Part shown: one piece after another, positions 17,505 through 23,435 of the stretch
Position numbering within the stretch: position 1 is the stretch's first letter
Layout of the letters: the number at the start of each line of letters is the position of its first letter
From: Lentisphaerales bacterium
GTDB taxonomy: Bacteria > Verrucomicrobiota > Lentisphaeria > Lentisphaerales > Lentisphaeraceae
Direction of reading: 5' to 3'
Assembly: GCA_022446985.1 (NCBI GenBank)
Contig: JAKVBD010000045.1
Coordinates: forward strand, 1-40,019
Length of the DNA stretch: 40,019 nt
Program-made: the position numbers and the translations under genes
The notes under the pieces: generated by a model
What the model was told of the DNA's origin: nothing
Seen by the model: the letters and a program-made list of their open reading frames with translations, nothing else
Databases searched by the model: none

Positions 17505-17892
17505 TTACAGAACTAATCTTTGTACTGTAGCTTTTGGGTGAGCTCCAAAGTTTACGAGGAGTCCAAGTTTTTTGTCTGTGGCTTTTAAGTAATTCAAAAC
17601 TTGAGATTCATGTTCGCCACAAGTCTGGCTTAAGGCTTTAAGTTCAACGATTATTTCTCCATAACAAATAAGGTCAGGTCTAAAAGTTTGTTGAAGAATT
17701 TCACCTTTGTACGTAAGTTTGAATTCTTGCTGTGAAACAAAAGGTATTTGCCTTCCTAGCAATTCTTTTTCTAAGCACTCTTGATAAACAGCTTCTAAGA
17801 AACCAGCCCCCCATTTCTTTATAAACATCAAAGATTGCACCTTGGATCTCATAACATTCTTGCTTGCAATAAAGCTCATTTTGATAATTCAT
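17505..17892 (-). pseudogene. GxxExxY-family gene interrupted by a G-tract frameshift
   Basis: The correct N-terminus lies in one frame (MNYQNELYCKQECYEIQGAI then FDVYKEMG, start 17892 with GGGC upstream). The conserved remainder lies in the next: GAGFLEAVYQECLEKELLGR, FRPDLICYGEIIVELKA, NYLKATDKKLGLLVNFGAHP. GFLEAVY is the GxxExxY motif; ICYGEIIVELKA is the PD-(D/E)xK-like core. The switch falls at a run of six G (C on the plus strand, 17807-17812); five G would restore one 125-residue-type protein. This could be a true mutation, a sequencing error or slippage-based switching. The family is widespread, short and of unknown role, and is often found within repeat blocks like this one. Confidence 0.8.
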
Positions 17893-17938
17893 TTTTTGCC
17901 CTTAAATGATTAAGAATTGAGTATATTCAAGAATGGGG

Positions 17939-17977
17939 TAATTGTCCACGAAATTCACCAAAGGCGCGAAAAAGCCT
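17939..17977 (+). repeat. GTCCACGAAA-type repeat upstream of the GxxExxY gene
   Basis: TTGTCCACGAAATTCACC-AAAGGCGCGAAAA matches the copy at about 17369 almost base for base, including the ATTCACCAAAGGC core. With the copies at 17284-17397 it forms direct repeats flanking the gene. Confidence 0.7.
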
Positions 17978-18145
17978 TTCTTCTTTTTGGGTTATTCAAA
18001 GTGATGTAAAATATTATAAAGTGTTATATAAATTTATATATTCTATTAATACATGTCTTCGTGAAAAAAAGTTCAAAAATAATTTAAATTTTTAATCCAT
18101 TTATTGTTAATGTCTTATGACTTTCTAATTTGATCTGGTTTTTAA
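17978..18145. other. AT-rich leader region upstream of the RNA array
   Basis: Strongly AT-rich, with no gene. A TTGTTA at 18104 and TCTAAT at 18124 have poor spacing (14 bases), so the promoter of the array cannot be set from sequence alone. Confidence 0.4.
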
Positions 18146-18182
18146 CTTTCTTTAACAGTGGCAGAACTGAAAATAAAGAAAG
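18146..18182 (+). ncRNA. Extra hairpin with 9-bp stem just upstream of the array
   Basis: CTTTCTTTA (18146-18154) pairs perfectly with TAAAGAAAG (18174-18182). Inside, CAGT-GGCAGA-ACTG makes a second hairpin. The 9-bp clamp length matches the three array units, but the outer stem and the TCCTTCT segment are missing. It may be a diverged fourth unit or a leader structure. No T run follows, so it is not a terminator. Confidence 0.4.
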
Positions 18183-18203
18183 GAAAGATGATTTAAAGAG
18201 TTT

Positions 18204-18285
18204 AAGGCTATGAAGTAACTTCCTTCTAAGGTGCTTACTAAGCATCGGATTGAAATTCCGACATGTGAGTTACTTCTCTACCCTT
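18204..18285 (+). ncRNA. tRNA-arm-mimic RNA unit 1 (D-arm-like plus anticodon-arm-like, GAA)
   Basis: Outer stem AAGG (18204-18207)/CCTT (18282-18285); internal loop CTAT/TCTAC; perfect 9-bp clamp GAAGTAACT (18212-18220)/AGTTACTTC (18268-18276). Inside: TCCTTCT, a D-arm-like hairpin GCTT-ACT-AAGC, one A, and then TCGGA-TTGAAAT-TCCGA at 18245-18261. The last is a perfect 5-bp stem with a 7-base loop, with T at the position of U33, anticodon GAA (18252-18254, Phe-type) and a purine after it. The A between the hairpins sits where tRNA has base 26. There is no acceptor stem, T-arm or CCA, so it cannot be a working tRNA. Transcription is inferred, not shown. Confidence 0.85.
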
Positions 18286-18295
18286 AAAAAACATT

Positions 18296-18374
18296 GAGGC
18301 CATGAAATGACTTCCTTCTAAGGTGCTTAAACAGCATCGGACTTTTAATCCGAATCAGTCATTTCGCTTTCCTC
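18296..18374 (+). ncRNA. tRNA-arm-mimic RNA unit 2 (D-arm-like plus anticodon-arm-like, TTT)
   Basis: Outer stem GAGG (18296-18299)/CCTC (18371-18374); internal loop CCAT/GCTTT; perfect 9-bp clamp GAAATGACT (18304-18312)/AGTCATTTC (18357-18365). Inside: TCCTTCT, a short hairpin TGCT-TAAAC-AGCA, and TCGGA-CTTTTAA-TCCGA (18337-18353). This is a 5-bp stem and 7-base loop with T33, anticodon TTT (18344-18346, Lys-type) and AA after it. The stretch AGCATCGGACTTTTAATCCG reads like the D-stem to anticodon-stem part of bacterial tRNA-Lys. Clamp and outer stem differ from unit 1 at several positions, always with a compensating change. Confidence 0.85.
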
Positions 18375-18382
18375 ATAAAATC

Positions 18383-18462
18383 GAGGCTATGAAACAGCTT
18401 CCTTCTGTACCCGTTCGATTCGGGATTATCATATGGTTGATTTGAGCTGTTTCACTTTCCTC
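18383..18462 (+). ncRNA. tRNA-arm-mimic RNA unit 3 (T-arm-like)
   Basis: Outer stem GAGG (18383-18386)/CCTC (18459-18462); internal loop CTAT/ACTTT; perfect 9-bp clamp GAAACAGCT (18391-18399)/AGCTGTTTC (18445-18453). Inside: TCCTTCT, then CCCG-TTCGATT-CGGG (18410-18424), a 7-base loop that fits the tRNA T-loop consensus TTCRANY with a closing G-C pair. A second hairpin ATCA-TATGGT-TGAT follows (18428-18441). The frame (outer stem, 4x5 loop, clamp, TCCTTCT) is the same as in units 1 and 2, while the displayed hairpin is a different tRNA arm. Confidence 0.85.
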
Positions 18463-18485
18463 AAACTTTAAATTGGGAGAAGACT

Positions 18486-20531
18486 ATGAAAGCAAAAATC
18501 ACTATCAAAAAAATATCTGGTATCGTCGTAAAAGCGTCAGCTTATGAAAACGAAGCAGCCGCTTCAACATTTATGGCAGCGATGATGAATTATGGCTACA
18601 GCATGACAGAAGATCTTTACAGAGCTGTGAAGTCACTTTCGAATCAGGAAATTAAAGAGCTGTACCATGAAGTGATGCCAGTCCTTCAAGAACTAAAAGG
18701 TTCTGGAGTTAACTACATAGTCATGTATCCAAATTTCCCAGCACAGGTGATGAAGGCTTCAAGAGTTGAGTTGTTTGTAAACGCCCTAACGCATTATTGG
18801 TCACTCGGCCAGTGGATGCCGATGTACGATGAAGTGAAACGCGAGCTTGGTTTGGAGACAAACAAAGTGATCATGTTGGATTTGGTCACTGAAGATCAGT
18901 ACCAAAGTCTTTTTACGCATTTGTTGACATCGAATGAGTCTCTATCAGCTGATGATAAATCATATATAGAATGGTTCATCCAGAATGAAACAGATTTGAC
19001 TTATCCGGATGAGATTCCTTTTAAGGAGAACATGTGCGTTGTTGCCGGTTTATTTATGCAGAATGAAAAAGACATTTCTGCATTTATTAAGACTGCAACA
19101 GATATCTTGCGCTTGTTGACTTACTTATCTGGAGGTGATGTTTCGCTTGCGGAAAATACCAAGTTCAAAACATTGTCGAGAAAGTATCGCCGCTTATTAG
19201 TGAAGTTGATCGAAAAAGTAGCTTCCGAAGAGGATGTTTACCGCCATAAAAATAAGTGGATTCGGGCTTTTCATTCACTGCATGTCGGTGATTACTCGGA
19301 CAAGGTTTATGCCTTGGCAAGAAAGTTCCGCAACAACGAAAAGGTCTATACCTTCAATGGCAAAGTTCAGTACGAATTAGAGAACAGAGACCTGCAGGTT
19401 TTGTTGAAATTGTTGTCGCAGCGTGCTGGTGAGTTCGCTCGTCGTCTAGATCACCTGTATCGCGAATTTCCGGTACATGGAGATGTGATTACAGAGGCAT
19501 TTTTAAAAGTTGCCGGCGATGTTTCGACAAAAGTTTTGTTGCAGGTTTTAGGACACTTCTATACTCGTGTTCAGGCGGTGAATCAGAAGGTCATTTTCCC
19601 GAAAGGAAACGTGCAGCGCGCGAAGTTGATCAAGACTGATTTTGCGGCTTTAGATTTTAAGTATGTGGCAAGTATTTGCAATGGTATTGAGAGTGTTCTG
19701 GTTGGTCGCTTTGCTAAGCAGGAGGACTTGGGGAAAGTGTGGATTGAACCAGAGTTGATGTACTGCCCAATTCCATCGCAACAGCGTTCGGCATCTGAAG
19801 GCTTATTCTCAGTGGCTCGCGGAACTCGTCTACCTTTAGGGAGTGATGAAAAGAATACTCTTCGCTTCTTCATTTACTGGGTTGGTAAGGACATCGACTT
19901 GAGTGCGACTTTGCACGATGAAGATTTTAATCTAATCGAGTACATCTCGTACACAAACTTGAAGTCTGCAGCTTATCAAGCGTGCCATAGCGGTGATATA
20001 ACTTCGGCTCGAAACGGTGCTTCGGAATTTATCGATATAAGCTTGAAAGAGGCTTATGAATACGGCGCTCGTTATGTGGCGATGAACGTTCTGGTTTATT
20101 CAGGTCCGACTTTTGCAGAGCACGAAAAATGTCACGTTGGTTGGATGTTGCGTGAAAAGCCACAGAGCAATGAAATTTATGAACCTGCATCAGTGCAGCA
20201 GAAGATCGATTTAATGGCATCTACCCGGAATGTGATTCCAGCGGTATTTGACCTTAAGGAAAGAAAAATGATCTACTGCGATTTGAGTACTATGCGTTCA
20301 GTTCATTGGGGTGGAAATAACGTCGAGTCAAATGCGGCGAGCATTGAGCAGACTTTGCGGTCTATCGTGCAGGCAAATAATAAAGTGACGCTTTATAAAT
20401 TGTTTGAAATGCATGCTCAGGCTCGTGGTGAGTTAGTCGAAACTAAAGAGGCTGCTGAAACAGTGTTCTCTTTAGATAAAGGCATAACTCCATACGACAT
20501 AAACGTTATTTCAAGTGAGTATATAGCATAA
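18486..20531 (+). CDS. TerD-like domain protein with large helical N-terminus, partner of the RNA array
   Basis: 681 residues, cytoplasmic. Residues 1-400 are mostly helical with basic patches (KYRRLLVKLIEK at 233, ARRLDHLYREF at 318, FPKGNVQRAK at 371, RSASEGLFSVARGTRLPL at 434), suited to RNA or helical-repeat binding. From about 458 comes a TerD-like fold: FFIYWVGKDIDLSATL, then HSGDIT, GASEFIDISL and YVAMNVLVYSG, with the Asp-rich places that bind calcium in TerD. I recognise the layout as a conserved family of uncharacterised large TerD-type proteins; TROVE/Ro60 was considered for the N-terminus but no vWA domain follows. GGGAGA lies just before the ATG. The start is 23 bases after RNA unit 3 with no terminator between, so array and gene probably share a transcript. 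Confidence 0.75.
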   Translation: MKAKITIKKISGIVVKASAYENEAAASTFMAAMMNYGYSMTEDLYRAVKSLSNQEIKELYHEVMPVLQELKGSGVNYIVMYPNFPAQVMKASRVELFVNALTHYWSLGQWMPMYDEVKRELGLETNKVIMLDLVTEDQYQSLFTHLLTSNESLSADDKSYIEWFIQNETDLTYPDEIPFKENMCVVAGLFMQNEKDISAFIKTATDILRLLTYLSGGDVSLAENTKFKTLSRKYRRLLVKLIEKVASEEDVYRHKNKWIRAFHSLHVGDYSDKVYALARKFRNNEKVYTFNGKVQYELENRDLQVLLKLLSQRAGEFARRLDHLYREFPVHGDVITEAFLKVAGDVSTKVLLQVLGHFYTRVQAVNQKVIFPKGNVQRAKLIKTDFAALDFKYVASICNGIESVLVGRFAKQEDLGKVWIEPELMYCPIPSQQRSASEGLFSVARGTRLPLGSDEKNTLRFFIYWVGKDIDLSATLHDEDFNLIEYISYTNLKSAAYQACHSGDITSARNGASEFIDISLKEAYEYGARYVAMNVLVYSGPTFAEHEKCHVGWMLREKPQSNEIYEPASVQQKIDLMASTRNVIPAVFDLKERKMIYCDLSTMRSVHWGGNNVESNAASIEQTLRSIVQANNKVTLYKLFEMHAQARGELVETKEAAETVFSLDKGITPYDINVISSEYIA

Positions 20532-20538
20532 GGGAGAG

Positions 20539-20564
20539 ACAGGCCTTTCGGGGCCTGTTTTTTT
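20539..20564 (+). terminator. Rho-independent terminator of the TerD-like gene
   Basis: ACAGGCC-TTTCGG-GGCCTGT followed by seven T. It lies 8 bases after the stop codon and closes the array/TerD transcript. Confidence 0.9.
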
Positions 20565-20680
20565 GTATTCTTAGTGTGAGTGGAAGCCAGGAAATGTTGT
20601 ATGTCGCTGAAAATTTACCACGCGGAGTCGAGGAGGGAAATGTGCTAAATGAAAGAGAGGGAATTACGAAAGTCTAAAAA

Positions 20681-20710
20681 TTGGTTTCTGCTTTTCACAG
20701 GTACTATATT
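20681..20710 (+). promoter_or_regulatory. Sigma-70-type promoter of the small membrane peptide
   Basis: TTGGTT (20681-20686) and TATATT (20705-20710) are 18 bases apart, about 35 bases before the chosen start. This argues against a longer coding region that would begin at the -35 box. Confidence 0.5.
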
Positions 20711-20743
20711 AACTGTAGACACATGAGAACTATGGAGAGTAAT

Positions 20744-20863
20744 ATGGGTGCTGTAATATTTACGGCGTTAGTTGCCGGTCTTATCATTTTTGGATTAGTA
20801 GTTGGCTCCTTTATCTGTGATGAAATGAGCGATGATCCAAATCATCATCACCATTTTCACTAG
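20744..20863 (+). CDS. 39-residue membrane peptide with His-rich tail
   Basis: MGAVIFTALVAGLIIFGLVV begins one membrane helix. A short acidic tail follows and ends in NHHHHFH. GGAG eight bases before the ATG at 20744 supports this start; an in-frame ATG at 20732 is an alternative. The His cluster could bind a metal, which is inference. It lies between two terminator-like hairpins and is probably a single-gene unit. Confidence 0.55.
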   Translation: MGAVIFTALVAGLIIFGLVVGSFICDEMSDDPNHHHHFH

Positions 20864-20884
20864 TAGAGCCACATAAATAGATTT

Positions 20885-20914
20885 GAGAGCAACTGCATTT
20901 ATGCAGGCACTCTC
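20885..20914. terminator. Weak hairpin between convergent genes
   Basis: GAGAG/CTCTC arms with an inner CTGCA-TTTA-TGCAG stem. No clear T run follows on either strand, so terminator activity is uncertain. Confidence 0.4.
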
Positions 20915-20939
20915 TTGTTGCCTCGTTCCCGTTCTTAAT

Positions 20940-22427
20940 TTAAGGAGCCCAGATATCGGTTCTAAAAGGCATTGCCGGAAGGTTATCTTTATTGATCAGG
21001 TTTACTTCAGGGAAACCCGCAAAGGCGTAGCGCACAGCAACTGGTGTAGTCACTTTTGGGGAGTTTAGAGCAATAGAATTCCCTTTGATTTCGGCAGTAG
21101 CGTTGTGCCATACTTTATCTTCCCCGGCAATCCAAAATCCTTTAATGGCATTGCTATCATTTGTTTTCATACCTTCAGCGTGATCGAAATGAATGATAGC
21201 AGAGCTTTTGGAGAATTCGGCTTTCTTAAAAGTGGGGCCTTGTGGCAGAACAGCCTGCTTGTGAATGTTGTAGAGTGCAAGATGTGTTAGGCGGCGACCG
21301 ATGTCTTTTTTGTCTCTTGGGTGAATGTTTTTTACATCCCCTAAATCAATGGTTGTTGCAACGCCGGTATTTGGCAGATTTAAAATGCCTAACTGGGATT
21401 CGCGCATCCAGGCCCATGATCTGGCACCTGGATGGGCGATATCCATGGATTGGCCACCTTTGTGGATCATTTTGCCAAAGGCCGGTAGCATGACCGGCAT
21501 AAAGTAGAGGTCTTCACGATTCCATACTTTGCGAAGTTCTTTAACCCAAGCCGGAAGCGACTCTTTATACTGCAACATAGCTTCGAGGCTTTTACTGTTT
21601 GCTTCTCCCTGGTACCAAGCAATTCCGCGACAGGCGAAAGGAACCAGTGGGTGCATCATGGCATTGTAGAGGATGTTAGGTCTGGTTCTCAAGAAGATAT
21701 TATCTTTTCTTTCCCAGTTGGTTGAACCATTTTCTTTGCGGCAATTCACTAATAGCTTCTCGACTTTTGCTTTGTCATTCTTCGCAAAATTAACCATTTC
21801 TTTTTTAAAGTGAGGTAACTTTTCGGTAAGCTCGATTGGCATCCAGCCTTCTACAGAGGAGCTTCCCCATGAGGTTTGGATAATACCAACCGGGACATTT
21901 AGAGCTTTTTGAAGATGGTAAGCAAATGAGGCTCCTACGGCACTGCTGCAGGTAGATTTTACCCATTGGCCATTGAAAGAATCCTGCTTGTCGAAAGCAA
22001 CAAATTTTTCAACCATCAGAGAACGGATCGGCAGATCTTGAGATTCGGCAATGAGTGGTTTGTAGTTTTCAATTCTACTATGTCCCATATCCATGTTAGA
22101 CTGACCTGAGCAAATCCAGACTTCACCGATGAGAACATCCTTAAGGCTTAGACTTTTACCTTCACTGGTAACTTTGAGTTCATAAGGGCCACCGGCTTCT
22201 TGAGCGGTGAGTCTGACTTGCCATTTACCATTGCTATTTGCCAAGCACTGAAACTTTTGGCCGTTGAGATCGACTGTAACTTTCTTTTTAGGAAGAGCTT
22301 TTCCCCAGACAGGAATGGGCATCTCACGTTGAAGGACCATTGAGTCCTGAAAGACAGAGGAAACCGACAATTCGGCAGATACAGAAACAGTCCACAAAAG
22401 GACCAAACACACAATTCTAATCATCAC
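20940..22427 (-). CDS. Sialate O-acetylesterase family protein, exported
   Basis: 495 residues with a signal peptide (MMIRIVCLVLLWTVSVSA). VFQDSMVLQREMPIPVWGKA starts the family's N-terminal beta domain. GEVWICSGQSNMDMG gives the SGNH-type nucleophile Ser. GIIQTSWGSSSVEGWMP, IAWYQGEANS and the late DIGRRLTHLALYNIH fit the SASA family. These enzymes remove O-acetyl groups from sialic acids or other sugars outside the cytoplasm; in this phylum they are common polysaccharide-processing enzymes. No glycosidase or sulfatase lies beside it here. Transcribed alone. Confidence 0.87.
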   Translation of the reverse strand: MMIRIVCLVLLWTVSVSAELSVSSVFQDSMVLQREMPIPVWGKALPKKKVTVDLNGQKFQCLANSNGKWQVRLTAQEAGGPYELKVTSEGKSLSLKDVLIGEVWICSGQSNMDMGHSRIENYKPLIAESQDLPIRSLMVEKFVAFDKQDSFNGQWVKSTCSSAVGASFAYHLQKALNVPVGIIQTSWGSSSVEGWMPIELTEKLPHFKKEMVNFAKNDKAKVEKLLVNCRKENGSTNWERKDNIFLRTRPNILYNAMMHPLVPFACRGIAWYQGEANSKSLEAMLQYKESLPAWVKELRKVWNREDLYFMPVMLPAFGKMIHKGGQSMDIAHPGARSWAWMRESQLGILNLPNTGVATTIDLGDVKNIHPRDKKDIGRRLTHLALYNIHKQAVLPQGPTFKKAEFSKSSAIIHFDHAEGMKTNDSNAIKGFWIAGEDKVWHNATAEIKGNSIALNSPKVTTPVAVRYAFAGFPEVNLINKDNLPAMPFRTDIWAP

Positions 22428-22512
22428 GCACTTCTCTTAGTTATTGATTGGCTAAATATATAGACTAAGCATATGAAAATTATGTGACAGTTTCTGAAAG
22501 ATTTTGAACAAT

Positions 22513-23241
22513 TCAGTTAGAGCCCCAGGTTTTGTCTTTGTCTCTTTTAAGGTAGAAGTCGCGGTCGCCATTTTGGCCGGCCTCCATTTTGGAAAATGTC
22601 ATGTACTCTGCATGACCGTCGACAAATCCGGCGATACCGCCATCATTATGTCGAGTAGGTGATTTTTGCTGATTGTAATTTGGTAGATAAACTATGAGCA
22701 GATCGCCTTTTATACTGTAGATATCCATAGAGTCAGTCGTTAGGAATGTTTCATTTGGGTCGAGCACAGTAGCCAGGTAAGCGGCATTTTCAGGCCCAGT
22801 AGAACCCCCCAGACCGTTGGCGTATTCTTTCCTCAATCCATAACCATTGTAGGCGATACCACCAGCCTGACGAATCAGCGGATTATAGATCTCAGACAGT
22901 GTTCTGGTCGATGTCGGACAGCGAAAGGGACCTTTGGTGAGTTCTTTGTCGCTTGGAGCATAGTACTGATCCATAATGTACGGCGACATCTGTGACTTCC
23001 AGGCAGACTTGACGGCAGATGCTTGATCATTTTTGCGGAGCGAAGGCAGCTTGTTTTTGTTTTCTCCAGAGAAACTATAAGTCGCAATACCAATTTGCTT
23101 TTGGTTGCTTAGGCAGACTGCCTGTTCAGATTTCTCGCGGGACTTCTGCAAGGAAGGCATAAGGATGGTCATTAGAATACCAATAATGGCGATGACCACT
23201 AAAAGTTCGATAAGTGTAAACTTGCTATTTTTCATTTTCAT
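22513..23241 (-). CDS. Type II pseudopilin-like protein with H-X9-DG tail
   Basis: 242 residues from MKMKNSKFTLIELLVVIAII, a typical prepilin peptidase site followed by one N-terminal helix. RHNDGGIAGFVDGHAEYM near the end has the His-X9-Asp-Gly pattern of the large prepilin-type family of Planctomycetes and Lentisphaerae. ATG at 23241 is chosen because the helix then sits at the usual distance; upstream codons as far as 23301 lie in the promoter region, and ATG at 23235 is an alternative. Such proteins occur in great numbers in Lentisphaera-like genomes and their partners are mostly unknown. Confidence 0.82.
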   Translation of the reverse strand: MKMKNSKFTLIELLVVIAIIGILMTILMPSLQKSREKSEQAVCLSNQKQIGIATYSFSGENKNKLPSLRKNDQASAVKSAWKSQMSPYIMDQYYAPSDKELTKGPFRCPTSTRTLSEIYNPLIRQAGGIAYNGYGLRKEYANGLGGSTGPENAAYLATVLDPNETFLTTDSMDIYSIKGDLLIVYLPNYNQQKSPTRHNDGGIAGFVDGHAEYMTFSKMEAGQNGDRDFYLKRDKDKTWGSN

Positions 23242-23261
23242 CCAACATACATCATACTTAA

Positions 23262-23280
23262 CACTATAGTTAATATAGTG
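23262..23280 (-). promoter_or_regulatory. Inverted repeat over the pseudopilin promoter region
   Basis: CACTATA-GTTAA-TATAGTG is a perfect 7-bp inverted repeat with a 5-base centre, 21 bases before the start. On the minus strand it contains a TATATT that could be a -10 box, so it may be an operator. Confidence 0.35.
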
Positions 23281-23313
23281 GCAATTAGGCAGAGTTGACA
23301 CTTTTAGGGAAAT

Positions 23314-23351
23314 AAAAAACGCAAGCCGTTGGTGGACGACTTGCGTTTTTT
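23314..23351. terminator. Strong bidirectional terminator
   Basis: ACGCAAG/CTTGCGT arms plus inner CGT/ACG pairing, with A6 before and T6 after. It ends the DUF1592 fusion gene on the minus strand and isolates the pseudopilin gene. Confidence 0.88.
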
Positions 23352-23435
23352 AGTGTGTGTGTTATGAGAATTAATTACCTGATTAATCTCCGCTGTTGGG
23401 CGAAAGTTGACAGTATTTTTGAAATTCTTCCAAAA

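Noticed and set aside
17284..17977. CRISPR array
   Set aside because: Copies are diverged, irregularly spaced, of both orientations and without unique spacers of even length.
18104..18129. Promoter TTGTTA/TCTAAT for the array
   Set aside because: The 14-base spacing is too short, and AT-rich sequence gives many such matches.
18210..18312. Mini-ORFs ATG AAG TAA and ATG AAA TGA at the start of units 1 and 2
   Set aside because: They fall within the internal loop and clamp, whose sequence is explained by RNA pairing. No ribosome site is seen and unit 3 does not share the pattern.
18204..18462. Canonical tRNA genes (Phe, Lys)
   Set aside because: Only single tRNA arms are present, held in a non-tRNA frame. 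There is no 7-bp acceptor stem, no complete cloverleaf and no CCA end.
18221..18480. TCCTTCT segments acting as anti-ribosome-site strands against GGGAGAAGA of the TerD gene
   Set aside because: Only about five pairs (CTTCT/AGAAG) can form, fewer than expected for a riboregulator. Kept as a remote idea.
18486..20531. TROVE/Ro60 identity for the large protein
   Set aside because: No vWA domain follows and I see no clear TROVE motif. The C-terminus is TerD-like, so I kept only the functional parallel.
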